NCBI RefSeq assembly: GCF_000373565.1
Contig: NZ_KB891850.1
Location: 186,001 to 250,000, forward strand
Reading direction: 5' to 3'
Origin: Streptomyces sp. HmicA12
GTDB lineage: Bacteria > Actinomycetota > Actinomycetes > Streptomycetales > Streptomycetaceae
Length of the DNA stretch: 64,000 nt
A model generated the notes under the pieces. That model did no database searches. It was not told the origin of the DNA and was given only the letters and a program-made list of their open reading frames with translations. Numbering within the stretch: the stretch's first letter is position 1; every line of letters begins with the position of its first letter. The position numbers and the translations under genes are program-made. Below, one piece after another: positions 42,483 through 51,309 of this stretch.

Positions 42483-43397
42483 GTGTCCATCGATCTCACC
42501 GGGAAGGCCGCCGTCGTCACCGGCAGCGGCCGTGGCCTCGGTCTCGCCTACGCCCATGCCCTGGCCGCCCACGGCGCCTCGGTCGTCGTCAACGACATCG
42601 ACGAGGCCGTCGCCGAGGCGGCCGTGAAGTCCATCGAGAAGGCGGGCGGCACCGCCGTCGCCGAGGTGGTCCCGGTCGGCACCGCCGAGGCGGCGGACCG
42701 GCTGGTCTCGCGCGCCGTCACGGAGTTCGGCCGCCTCGACGTCCTCGTCACCAACGCGGGCATCCTGCGCGACAAGGTCCTGTGGAAGATGACGGACGAC
42801 GACTTCGACGCCGTGGTCACCACCCACCTCAAGGGCACCTTCACCTGCGCCCGCGCCGCCGCCGTCCGCATGCGCGAGCAGGGCGAGGGCGGCACCCTGA
42901 TCCTCGTCGGCTCGCCGGCCGGCCAGCGCGGCAACTTCGGCCAGACCAACTACGCGGCGGCCAAGGCGGGCATCGCCGCCATGGCCCGTACGTGGTCGAT
43001 GGAGCTGTCCCGCGCGGACATCACCGTCAACGCGATCGTCCCGGTCGCGGCGACCGCCATGACCGAGACGATCCCCGCCTTCGCCCCGTACATCGAGGCG
43101 ATGCGGGCCGGTGAACCGCTGCCCGCCTTCCTGCGCAAGGGCGAGGGCTTCGGCACCCCCGAGGACTGCGCGGCCCTCGTCCCCTTCCTCGCCTCCGACG
43201 CGGCCCGCTCCGTCACCGGGCAGGCCATCGGCATCGGCGGCGACCGGGTCACGCTCTGGTCGCACCCGCAGGAGATCAGGTCGGCCTACGCGGACGGGGG
43301 CTGGACGCCGCGGACGCTCGCCGACGCCTGGCCCACCTCGGTCGGCGCCGAGCCGCAGACGGTCGGCATCCCCGCGCCGCGCGTCCCGGAGGCGTGA
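42483..43397 (+). CDS. Short-chain dehydrogenase/reductase
   Basis: This 304-aa Rossmann oxidoreductase starts at GTG 42483 behind GAAAGGA. The NAD(P) motif is TGSGRGLGLAYA, VVVNDID suggests NAD preference, NAG appears as VTNAGILRDK, and the catalytic Ser and YAAAK are in LVGSPAGQ and TNYAAAKAG. The C-terminal 60 residues, ending PAPRVPEA, extend beyond the usual SDR. It resembles the hydroxyacyl-CoA dehydrogenase-like SDRs of steroid and acyl-CoA catabolism. It is the first gene of a four-gene operon. Confidence 0.9.
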   Translation: MSIDLTGKAAVVTGSGRGLGLAYAHALAAHGASVVVNDIDEAVAEAAVKSIEKAGGTAVAEVVPVGTAEAADRLVSRAVTEFGRLDVLVTNAGILRDKVLWKMTDDDFDAVVTTHLKGTFTCARAAAVRMREQGEGGTLILVGSPAGQRGNFGQTNYAAAKAGIAAMARTWSMELSRADITVNAIVPVAATAMTETIPAFAPYIEAMRAGEPLPAFLRKGEGFGTPEDCAALVPFLASDAARSVTGQAIGIGGDRVTLWSHPQEIRSAYADGGWTPRTLADAWPTSVGAEPQTVGIPAPRVPEA

Positions 43398-44287
43398 TGA
43401 GTCCCGCGATGGACATCGGCGCACTGGACGCCATCGACGTCCACACGCACGCGGAGGTCTCGTCCCGCGACGGCCACGCCTCCCTCGCCGACGAGCTGCA
43501 CGACGCCTCGTCCGCGTACTTCAAGATCGAGGGCAAGCGGAAGCCGACCCTTGCCGAGATGGCCGCGTACTACCGCGAGCGGCGGATGGCGGCGGTCGTC
43601 TTCACGGTCGACGCCGAGTCCGCGACCGGCACCGCCCCCGTCCCGAACGAGGAGGTCGCCGAGGCGGCCGCCGCCAACCCGGACGTCTTCGTCCCCTTCG
43701 CCTCCATCGACCCGTTCCGCGGGAAGGCCGGGGTGCGGCAGGCCCGCCGCCTGGTCGAGGAGTACGGGGTGAAGGGCTTCAAGTTCCACCCTTCCCTCCA
43801 GGGCTTCTTCCCCAACGATCCTTCCGTGGCGTACCCGTTGTACGAGGTCATCGAGGGGACCGGCACCGTCGCGCTCTTCCACACGGGCCAGACGGGCATC
43901 GGCGCCGGCGTCCCCGGCGGGGGCGGCATCCGCCTCAAGTACTCCAACCCGCTGCACGTGGACGACGTGGCCGCCGACTTCCCGCACCTGAAGATCATCC
44001 TGGCGCACCCGTCCTTCCCCTGGCAGGACGAGGCCCTCGCCGTCGCCACCCACAAACCCGGGGTGCACATCGACCTCTCCGGCTGGTCCCCGAAGTACTT
44101 CCCGCCGCAGCTCGTGCGGTACGCGAACACGCTGCTCAAGGACAAGGTCCTGTTCGGCTCCGACTATCCGGTGCTCACCCCCGACCGCTGGCTCGCCGAC
44201 TTCGCCAAGCTGGACATCAAGGAGGAGGTCCGGCCGAAGATCCTCAAGGAGAACGCGGCCCGGCTCCTCGGCCTGACGACCCCGTAG
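43397..44287 (+). CDS. Amidohydrolase-2 (ACMSD-like) family protein
   Basis: This 296-aa metal-dependent TIM-barrel protein has DVHTHAEV near the N-terminus (HxH metal site), GFKFHPSLQGF, a His in ILAHPSFPW and FGSDYP near the end (catalytic Asp). This is the pattern of the aminocarboxymuconate-semialdehyde decarboxylase branch, which decarboxylates or hydrates rather than cleaving amides. Its ATG overlaps the SDR stop by one base (TGATG) with GGAGG upstream. In this operon it probably acts on a ring-fission or beta-keto acid. Confidence 0.87.
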   Translation: MSPAMDIGALDAIDVHTHAEVSSRDGHASLADELHDASSAYFKIEGKRKPTLAEMAAYYRERRMAAVVFTVDAESATGTAPVPNEEVAEAAAANPDVFVPFASIDPFRGKAGVRQARRLVEEYGVKGFKFHPSLQGFFPNDPSVAYPLYEVIEGTGTVALFHTGQTGIGAGVPGGGGIRLKYSNPLHVDDVAADFPHLKIILAHPSFPWQDEALAVATHKPGVHIDLSGWSPKYFPPQLVRYANTLLKDKVLFGSDYPVLTPDRWLADFAKLDIKEEVRPKILKENAARLLGLTTP

Positions 44288-44295
44288 GAGCCGTG

Positions 44296-45810
44296 ATGCG
44301 CAACGAGGGACTGGGATCCTGGCCCGCCCGCCGGGCCCGCAAGACCCCGCACCGCACCGCCCTGATCCACGACGGCACGCCCTCCACGTACGCCCAACTC
44401 CACGACCGGACGACCCGGTTGGCCCACGCGCTGCGCGCCCGCGGCATCCGGCGCGGCGACCGGGTCGCCTATCTCGGCCCCAACCACCCCGGCTTCCTGG
44501 AGGTGTTGTTCGCCGCGGGCGCCCTCGGCGCGGTCTTCGTACCGCTCAACATACGCCTCGCGGGCCCCGAGATCGCCTACCAGCTCGACGACTCGGGTGC
44601 GAAGGCGCTCGTCCACGGCCCCGCGCACCGGGCGCTCGTCGCCGGACTCCCGGGACGCACCGACGTGCGCACCTACGTCGAAGTCGGCCCCGATTACGAG
44701 GAGTTGATCGCCTCCGCGGGCACGGCGGGACCGGTCGACGAAGCCGTGTCCGGCGACGACACCTGCATCATCATGTACACCTCGGGGACCACGGGCCGCC
44801 CCAAGGGCGCCATGCTCACCCACGCCAACCTGACCTGGAACGCCCTCAACGTCCTCGTCGACACCGACCTCGCCGCCGACGAACGCGCCCTGGTCTCCGC
44901 CCCGTTGTTCCACACGGCGGGTCTCAACATGCTCGCCCTGCCGGTGCTCCTGAAGGGCGGCACCTGCGTCCTGGTGGAGTCCTTCGACCCGGCCGCGACC
45001 CTGGACCTGATCGCCGAGCACCGCGTCACGACCATGTTCGGCGTCCCCACGATGTACGACCTCGTCGCCCGGCAGCCCGACTGGGGGAGCGCCGACCTCT
45101 CCTGCCTGCGCACGCTCCTGTGCGGCGGCGCCCCCGTCCCGGCCTCGCTCATCGCCACGTACCAGGAACGCGGCCTGACCTTCCTCCAGGGCTACGGGAT
45201 GACCGAGGCGTCCCCCGGCGCGCTGTTCCTGGACGCCGAGCACGTCGTGTCGAAGGCGGGCTCGGCGGGCGTGCCGCACTTCTTCACGGACGTACGGGTC
45301 GTGCGCCCCGACCTCACCGCGGCCGCGCCCGGCGAGACGGGGGAGATCCTGGTCCGCGGCCCGCACGTGATGCCCGGCTACTGGGGCCTGCCGGACGCCA
45401 CCGCGGCGGCCTTCACCGACGGCTGGTTCCGCACCGGCGACGCGGCCCGGGTCGACGACGACGGCTACGTCCACATCGTCGACCGCATCAAGGACATGAT
45501 CATCTCCGGCGGCGAGAACGTGTACCCGGCCGAGGTGGAGAACCTGCTCCTGGCCCACCCCGACGTCGCCGAGTGCGCGGTCATCGGCGTACCGGACGCG
45601 AAGTGGGGCGAGGTGCCGCGCGCCGTCGTCGTGCCCCGCGCGGGCGCGCACCCCGACCCGGACGCCGTCCTCGCCTCCCTGGACGGCCGCCTCGCCAAGT
45701 ACAAGATCCCCACATCCCTGGTGCTCGTGGACGAACTCCCGCGCACCGCCTCCGGGAAGCTCCTCAAGGCGCGGGTGCGCGAGCGGCACGGAGACCCTCA
45801 ACTACCGTAA
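44296..45810 (+). CDS. Acyl-CoA synthetase (AMP-forming)
   Basis: This 504-aa ANL-superfamily ligase activates a carboxylic acid to its CoA thioester. The motifs are YTSGTTGRPKGAMLTH (P-loop), GYGMTEAS, GWFRTGDAARVDDDGY, KDMIISGGENVYPAEVE and the terminal catalytic Lys region LPRTASGKLLKARV. AGGAG lies five bases before ATG 44296; GTG 44293 also fits. Fatty, branched and aromatic acids are all possible substrates. Confidence 0.92.
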   Translation: MRNEGLGSWPARRARKTPHRTALIHDGTPSTYAQLHDRTTRLAHALRARGIRRGDRVAYLGPNHPGFLEVLFAAGALGAVFVPLNIRLAGPEIAYQLDDSGAKALVHGPAHRALVAGLPGRTDVRTYVEVGPDYEELIASAGTAGPVDEAVSGDDTCIIMYTSGTTGRPKGAMLTHANLTWNALNVLVDTDLAADERALVSAPLFHTAGLNMLALPVLLKGGTCVLVESFDPAATLDLIAEHRVTTMFGVPTMYDLVARQPDWGSADLSCLRTLLCGGAPVPASLIATYQERGLTFLQGYGMTEASPGALFLDAEHVVSKAGSAGVPHFFTDVRVVRPDLTAAAPGETGEILVRGPHVMPGYWGLPDATAAAFTDGWFRTGDAARVDDDGYVHIVDRIKDMIISGGENVYPAEVENLLLAHPDVAECAVIGVPDAKWGEVPRAVVVPRAGAHPDPDAVLASLDGRLAKYKIPTSLVLVDELPRTASGKLLKARVRERHGDPQLP

Positions 45811-45824
45811 GGAACACGCTACTC

Positions 45825-46283
45825 ATGACCATCACCGTCAACGGCCTCGACGACCTGAAGAAGCTCGCGGGCAGCGAACTCGGCACCAGCGAGTGGATCG
45901 AGATCACCCAGGACCGCGTCGACACGTTCGCCGACGCCACCGACGACCACCAGTGGATCCACGTCGACCCCGAGCGCGCGGCCGCCGGTCCGTTCGGCGC
46001 TCCCATCGCGCACGGCTATCTGACCCTGTCCCTCTTCATCCCCCTGTTCACGGGACTCCTCGACGTCCAGGGCGTCACGACCAAGGTCAACTACGGACTC
46101 AACAAGGTGCGCTTCCCGTCCCCGGTGAAGGTGGGCGCCCGCATCCGCCTGGTGGGCCGGCTCGCGGCCGTCGAGGAGGTGGCCGGGGGCGGGGTGCAGA
46201 TCACGGTCGACGGCACCGTCGAGATCGAGGGCGCCCCGAAGCCCGCGGCGGTGCTGCAGAGCCTGTCGCGCTTCTACGCCTGA
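45825..46283 (+). CDS. MaoC-like enoyl-CoA hydratase
   Basis: This 152-aa hot-dog-fold hydratase has the R-hydratase/MaoC motif FADATDDHQWIHVDPERA followed by FGAPIAHGYLTLSL, with Asp and His in the hydratase positions. It adds water to enoyl-CoA. AAGGA is about 11 bases upstream. It is the last gene of the catabolic operon and overlaps the convergent AraC gene by 10 bases. Confidence 0.92.
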   Translation: MTITVNGLDDLKKLAGSELGTSEWIEITQDRVDTFADATDDHQWIHVDPERAAAGPFGAPIAHGYLTLSLFIPLFTGLLDVQGVTTKVNYGLNKVRFPSPVKVGARIRLVGRLAAVEEVAGGGVQITVDGTVEIEGAPKPAAVLQSLSRFYA

Positions 46284-46708
46284 TCCGCGCCGGACGGTCG
46301 CACGGGCTCCGGCCGGCCCTTGACCGGCCGGGTGTGGACCTTGGAGACGCAGGCCGGCACCGCGTCGGCGTCGCCGTGGTCACGGGACCGGTACGCGCTC
46401 GGGGTCTCGCCGACCAGCTCGGTGAAGCGCGCGCTGAACGAGCCCAGGGACGTACACCCCACCTCGAAGCAGACCTCCGTCACCGACAGGTCGCCGCGCC
46501 GCAGCAGCGACTTGGCGCGCTCGATGCGGCGCGTCATCAGATAGCTGTACGGCGTCTCCCCGTACGCGGCGCGGAAACTGCGCGAGAAGTGGCCCGGCGA
46601 CATGAGCGCGGTCCCGGCCAGGGCGGCGACGTCGAGCGGCTGCGTGTACTCGCGGTCCATACGGTCGCGGGCCCGGCGCAACCGGGCGAGATCCTCCAGG
46701 GTGGTCAC
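46274..46708 (-). CDS. AraC-family regulator (DNA-binding domain only)
   Basis: This 144-aa protein is essentially a stand-alone AraC double HTH: DVAALAGTALMSPGHFSRSF, YGETPYSYLMTRRIERAK, LRRGDLSVTEVCFEVGCTS and FSARFTELVGETPSAYRSR. There is no ligand-binding cupin, and a short tail ends at GADQA. GTG 46708 is inferred from the usual VTTLEDLARLRRARDRMD start of this subfamily; GGAGG stands unusually close. The frame is open further upstream but looks non-coding. Confidence 0.82.
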   Translation of the reverse strand: MTTLEDLARLRRARDRMDREYTQPLDVAALAGTALMSPGHFSRSFRAAYGETPYSYLMTRRIERAKSLLRRGDLSVTEVCFEVGCTSLGSFSARFTELVGETPSAYRSRDHGDADAVPACVSKVHTRPVKGRPEPVRPSGADQA

Positions 46709-47170
46709 CCCTCCACGATGCCACGAAGACACTCCGTGCAGGGTTGGGTTCGTTTTTCGCCAATGACGGTCGACGATCATGTGCCGCCCGGCCGGGGGTG
46801 CGACGCGGAGCGCCGAAACCGGAACGGCGTGTTTCAGCTGTGCCGTTGTGAACCCCCTGGGGATCCTGCGACCGGAAACGTGCCGGAGGCATTCTCTTTG
46901 AGGCGGATCTTCGAGGGGTTTCTTCGGAGTCTGCCCTCGTGTGAAGGATATTTGCAGGGAGCGCGCCCGTCCGGATTGCGTATCGCGAACGAATCCGGCT
47001 GAAACCCGTGGGTGAATCACCGGCGGACGCCAGGCGTCGCGGGGTGCCGGAGGGGCTCGCTCCACCGCTCTGCGTGACGACCGGAAACATCACGGAACCC
47101 TCACAACCGCTCCGGTAGGCTCACGAAGCCTGCGTGCCGGGTGGACGGGTGGACAGGGGGTGGCCGCGGC
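46709..47170. other. Intergenic region upstream of the SARP regulator
   Basis: No gene is credible in these 462 bases. The stretch 46740-47000 is less GC-rich than its surroundings. TAGGCT at 47116-47121 with GGAAC 17 bases upstream could be the SARP promoter. CTTCGAG (46909) and CTTCGGA (46922) resemble a SARP-type direct repeat, but the 13-base period does not fit the usual 11. Confidence 0.4.
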
Positions 47171-50140
47171 GTGCAACTCAGTTTTCGGATCCTGGGCCCA
47201 TTGGAGGTGCGGGCCGACGGGCAGGATCTCGCCATCGGCGGCGCACGCCAGCGAACGGTCCTGGCTCTGCTGCTGTTGGGTCCCGGCCGGATCGTGCCGG
47301 TGGACACGCTCGTGGACGCCGTGTGGAACAGTGCCCCGCCAGCCACGGCCCGCACCCAGATCGCCATCGTGGTCGCGGCTCTGCGCAAGACGTTCAAGGC
47401 CGCCGGAGTGGTCGAGGACGTCATCGTCACCGCCCATCCCGGCTACGTACTGCGCCCCGAACGGCACACGGTCGACGCGACGGAGTTCGCCGTTCTCGTC
47501 GCCCGGGCCGAACAGGACGTCAGACAGGGCCGGTTGACGGAGGCGGGCGACGGCTACCGCACCGCCCTCGCGCTCTGGCGCGGCCCCGCCCTCGCCGGGA
47601 TCGCCACCCCCTCCGTGGAGGACGAGGCCTCCCGCCTGGAGGAGCTGCGGCTCAACGCGTACGACGACGCCACCGCCGTCCAGCTGGAACTCGGCAACCA
47701 CCAGGACCTCGTACCGGAGCTCGGCGCGGTGGTGCGGGAGCAGCCGCTGCGCGAGCGGACCCGGCACCATCTGATGCTCGCCCAGTACCGGTCGGGGCGG
47801 CGCGCCGAGGCGATGGCCACCTTCCGGGAGGCGCGCGAGCTGTTCGTCGAGGAACTCGGCATGGACCCGGGCCCCGACCTCCAGGAGCTGCACGACGCGA
47901 TCCTGCGCGACGACCCCTCGCTCGCGCCCGCGCCACCGGTGCCGGTCGGCGAGACCCGGGCCGGCACCCTCGTGGTCCCCTCCGAACTGCCGCCCGACAT
48001 CCCGGGGTTCACCGGCCGCGGCGCCGAACTCGACGCCCTCGACGGGCTGGTGGCGGGCGTCGACGGCGTGCAGGGCGGCACCGTCGGGGTCATCTCCGGC
48101 ATCGCGGGCGTCGGCAAGACAGGGCTCGCGGTGCGCTGGGCGCACCGGGCCACCGCCCACTTCCCCGACGGGCGGCTCTTCGCCGACCTGCGCGGCTACG
48201 ACGAGGAGTACGAACCCACCCGGGCCACCGAGGTGATCGGCCGTTTCCTGCGCTCCATGGGCGTGCCGGGCGACGAGATCCCGCAGGACAAGGAGAGCCT
48301 CGTCGCGCTCTACCGCAGCGTGCTCGCCGACCGGCGGGTCCTGCTGGTCCTCGACAACGTCCGCTCCTACGACCAGGTCGAGCCCCTGCTGCCCGGCACC
48401 GGCAGCTGCACGGTCCTCGTCACCAGCCGGGAGCAGCTGGAGGAAGTGGTCGCCTGGCCGCAGCGGGCCCGGGTGCTCCTCGGTGTGCTGCCGAGCGCGG
48501 ACGCCGTGGAACTGATCGGCCGGGTGGTGGGCGAGGAGCGGGTCGCCGCCGCCCGCGTCGACACGGGCCTGCTCGCCGACCTGTGCGACCGGCTGCCGCT
48601 GGCGCTGCGCATCGCCGCCGCCCGGCTCGCCTCCAAGCCGCACTGGAGCGTGCGCCACCTGGTGGCCCGCCTCGCCGACGAGCGGCGCAGGCTCGACGAG
48701 CTCAGCCAGGGCGCGTCCCGGGTGCGGGCCAGCTTCGGGCTCTCGTACCGCTACCTGCCCGACGAGGCGGCCCTGCTCTTCCGGCAGCTCGGCCTGCTCG
48801 ACGTACCGGACTTCACGGCCTGGGTCGGCGCGGCCCTGCTCGACACCGACCAGTACGAGGCCGAGCGGCTCATGGAGGACCTGGTCGACGCCCAGTTCCT
48901 GGAGGTCGTCGGCGTCGACGGGACCGGGCAGCTGCGCTACCGGCTGCAGAACCTGCTGCGCCTGTACGCGCGCGAGCGGGCGCAGGCCGAGGACACGGAG
49001 GGCGGGCGCAGGGCGGCGCAGGAGCGGGCGTTCAGCGGATACCTGACGATCGCCGAGGAGGCCTACCGGCGGGAGCGCGGCGGGTACTTCGGGCTGATCC
49101 GCAGCGACGCGCCCCGGCGGACCGCCGAACCCCTGCTCCTCGACGAACTCCTCGACGCGCCGCTGGAGTGGCTGGAGGTGGAGCGGCTCTCCCTGGTGGC
49201 CGCGATCGTGCAGGCTGCGCGGCTCGGCATGGACGAGTTCTCCTGGGGCATCCTCGCGGCGGCCACCGTGCTCTTCGACATCCGCAACTACGTCGACGAC
49301 AGCCGGGTGTGCTCGGAGGCGGCGCTGGCGGCCTGCCGCGCGACCGGTCACCTGCGCGGCCAGGCGGCCGTGCTCCACCACCTGGGCGCGGCCGCGCAGG
49401 CCTCCCGCAGGCTCGACGAGGCGCACGCCCATTACAGCGAGGCGGTCCGGCTCTGCGAGCAGGTGGGCGAGGAGACCGGGCGCGCCTCCAGCCTGCGGAA
49501 CCTGGCGATGGTCGAGGAGATGCGCGGGGACCTGGACACCGCGATGAAGCACCTGGACGCCGCGGTGGAGGTCTTCCGCGAGAACGGCGACCACCCGTCC
49601 GAGGCCTCCGTGCTGACCAACATGGCGCAGATCGAGCTGGAGCGCGGCAACCCCGAGCTGGCGCTCACCTTCGCGGACGAGGCGGTCGGCGCCATGCGGT
49701 CGGTCGACGGCGGCAGCGGACGCGGGCTCGCGCAGGCCGTGCACCGGCTCGGCCAGGTGCACCTGGCGAAGGAGGAGTACACGGCGGCCGAGACGGCGTT
49801 CATCGAGGTGGCCGACCTGGTCAAGGCCAAGTCGGACATGGTGGGACTGGCGTACGCCACGTGCGGGCTCGGCGAGAGCCACCTCGGGGCGGGCGACCTC
49901 GACGCGGCCGAGCGGGTGCTCGGCGAGGCGCTCGAGGTGGCCGCGCGGATCCACGACCCGCGCATCGACGGGCAGATCCACCTCGCGCTCGGCCGCACGC
50001 TCGCCCGGCAGAAACGCATCGACGCGGCCCGTGAGCAACTGAATGCCGCGCACGACGTGTTCGTCCAGATCGGATCGCCGTTGTGGATCCAGCGAACGGA
50101 GAGTGAGCTCAAAGTACTGGACGCGGAATCGGCGTCGTAG
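47171..50140 (+). CDS. AfsR/SARP-family pathway regulator with NB-ARC and TPR domains
   Basis: This is a large regulator of 989 aa. Residues 1-95 form the OmpR-like winged helix (FRILGPLEVRADGQDLAIGG, RQRTVLALLLLGPGRIV) and about 95-245 the BTAD domain ending in the ELGMDPGPDLQEL motif. The NB-ARC ATPase has Walker A GIAGVGKT (310-317) and LLVLDNV. TPR-like repeats fill about 700-980 (AVLHHLGAAAQASRRLDEAH, ASVLTNMAQIELERGNPEL). Such regulators bind direct repeats in cluster promoters and activate biosynthesis. GTG 47171 is preferred; the open frame begins at GTG 47141. It heads the second biosynthetic cluster. Confidence 0.93.
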   Translation: MQLSFRILGPLEVRADGQDLAIGGARQRTVLALLLLGPGRIVPVDTLVDAVWNSAPPATARTQIAIVVAALRKTFKAAGVVEDVIVTAHPGYVLRPERHTVDATEFAVLVARAEQDVRQGRLTEAGDGYRTALALWRGPALAGIATPSVEDEASRLEELRLNAYDDATAVQLELGNHQDLVPELGAVVREQPLRERTRHHLMLAQYRSGRRAEAMATFREARELFVEELGMDPGPDLQELHDAILRDDPSLAPAPPVPVGETRAGTLVVPSELPPDIPGFTGRGAELDALDGLVAGVDGVQGGTVGVISGIAGVGKTGLAVRWAHRATAHFPDGRLFADLRGYDEEYEPTRATEVIGRFLRSMGVPGDEIPQDKESLVALYRSVLADRRVLLVLDNVRSYDQVEPLLPGTGSCTVLVTSREQLEEVVAWPQRARVLLGVLPSADAVELIGRVVGEERVAAARVDTGLLADLCDRLPLALRIAAARLASKPHWSVRHLVARLADERRRLDELSQGASRVRASFGLSYRYLPDEAALLFRQLGLLDVPDFTAWVGAALLDTDQYEAERLMEDLVDAQFLEVVGVDGTGQLRYRLQNLLRLYARERAQAEDTEGGRRAAQERAFSGYLTIAEEAYRRERGGYFGLIRSDAPRRTAEPLLLDELLDAPLEWLEVERLSLVAAIVQAARLGMDEFSWGILAAATVLFDIRNYVDDSRVCSEAALAACRATGHLRGQAAVLHHLGAAAQASRRLDEAHAHYSEAVRLCEQVGEETGRASSLRNLAMVEEMRGDLDTAMKHLDAAVEVFRENGDHPSEASVLTNMAQIELERGNPELALTFADEAVGAMRSVDGGSGRGLAQAVHRLGQVHLAKEEYTAAETAFIEVADLVKAKSDMVGLAYATCGLGESHLGAGDLDAAERVLGEALEVAARIHDPRIDGQIHLALGRTLARQKRIDAAREQLNAAHDVFVQIGSPLWIQRTESELKVLDAESAS

Positions 50141-50177
50141 AAGAGCAATAATCCGGCGATAAGGCGGCTCTTTATTT
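50141..50177 (+). terminator. Weak AT-rich hairpin after the SARP gene
   Basis: AAGAGC (50141-50146) pairs with GCTCTT (50167-50172) and TTATTTT follows. The stem is short, but the T-rich tail is unusual for this genome. Confidence 0.4.
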
Positions 50178-50215
50178 TCGGCGGGAACACCCCTCTGTCG
50201 AAGTGGAGTCGAACG

Positions 50216-51259
50216 ATGCCGCCTGTTTCCGAGGCGCCCTTCTTTGCCGTGATTCCCGGAGCACAGGTCCACCAGGTTCTGGAAGGCCGTCACGAGGAGG
50301 TGGTACGCATCGTCGAGGCGGCGTACCGCCTGCACGGGTCCGGGGACACCGTGAACCCGCCCTCGTACTTCCTTCGTTTTCCCGACCGCCCCGACTCCCG
50401 CATCATCGCGCTGCCCGCCTCGCTCGGCGGGACCGGCGGCGACCGGGTCGACGGGCTGAAGTGGATCTCCAGCTTCCCGCGGAACGTGGCGGCGGGCATC
50501 CCGCGCGCCTCCGCGGTGCTGATCCTCAACGACCCGGACACCGGCTACCCGCTGGCCTGCCTGGAGAGCTCGATCATCAGCGCGGCCCGAACGGCGGCCT
50601 CCGCCGCGCTGGCCGCCGACGTCCTCGGCGGGGCCCGCGGACAGCGGCCGCGCCGCATCGGCTTCTTCGGCACCGGGCTCATCGCCCGCTACATCCACCA
50701 GTACCTCGCGGGCACCGGCTGGACCTTCGACGAGGTCGGCGTGCACGACCTGTCCGCCGAGCACGCCGAAGGGTTCGCGGGATATCTGGAGCAGTCCGGC
50801 GCGAGCGGTCGCGTCACCGTCCACGACACGGCCGAGGCGCTCGTCCGCGACAGCGACCTCGTCGTCTTCGCCACCGTCGCGGGGACCCCGCACGTCACCG
50901 AACCCGACTGGTTCGCGCACCACCCGCTGGTGCTCCACGTCTCGCTGCGCGACCTCGCGCCCGAGGTCCTGCTGTCCGGCGCCAACTACGTCGACGACGT
51001 CGACCACTGCCTGAAGGCCCAGACCTCGCCCCACCTTGCCGAACAGCTCACCGGTGGCCGCGAGTTCCTCGACGGCACCCTCCACGACGTGCTCGCCGGC
51101 AAGGCCGAGGTCCCGGACGACCGGCCGGTGTTCTTCTCGCCGTTCGGCCTCGGGGTCCTCGACCTCGCGGTCGGCAAGCACGTCTACGACACCCTCCTCG
51201 CCTCCGGCGAACTCGCCGTGCAGGAGGGCTTCTTCCACGAGATGCGGCGCTACGGCTGA
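50216..51259 (+). CDS. sbnB: 2,3-Diaminopropionate biosynthesis dehydrogenase SbnB
   Basis: This 347-aa member of the ornithine-cyclodeaminase/mu-crystallin fold belongs to the SbnB branch. The N-terminus reads FFAVIPGAQVHQVLEG, the substrate region is VNPPSYFLRFPD, and the NAD site is IGFFGTGLIARYIHQYL. SbnB oxidatively splits N-(1-amino-1-carboxy-2-ethyl)-glutamate into L-2,3-diaminopropionate and 2-oxoglutarate. The partner SbnA is encoded at 58935. ATG 50216 follows GGAG at 8 bases. Presence of both genes strongly indicates a Dap building block in the product. Confidence 0.9.
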   Translation: MPPVSEAPFFAVIPGAQVHQVLEGRHEEVVRIVEAAYRLHGSGDTVNPPSYFLRFPDRPDSRIIALPASLGGTGGDRVDGLKWISSFPRNVAAGIPRASAVLILNDPDTGYPLACLESSIISAARTAASAALAADVLGGARGQRPRRIGFFGTGLIARYIHQYLAGTGWTFDEVGVHDLSAEHAEGFAGYLEQSGASGRVTVHDTAEALVRDSDLVVFATVAGTPHVTEPDWFAHHPLVLHVSLRDLAPEVLLSGANYVDDVDHCLKAQTSPHLAEQLTGGREFLDGTLHDVLAGKAEVPDDRPVFFSPFGLGVLDLAVGKHVYDTLLASGELAVQEGFFHEMRRYG

Positions 51260-51309
51260 CACGCCCCGCACCGCCCCAGGAACCGCTACCCCGAGGATTG
51301 GGACCACTG

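Noticed and set aside
46909..46928. CTTCGAG/CTTCGGA as a SARP binding site
   Set aside because: The period is 13 bases rather than about 11, one repeat has a mismatch and the position is about 250 bp upstream of the regulator itself.
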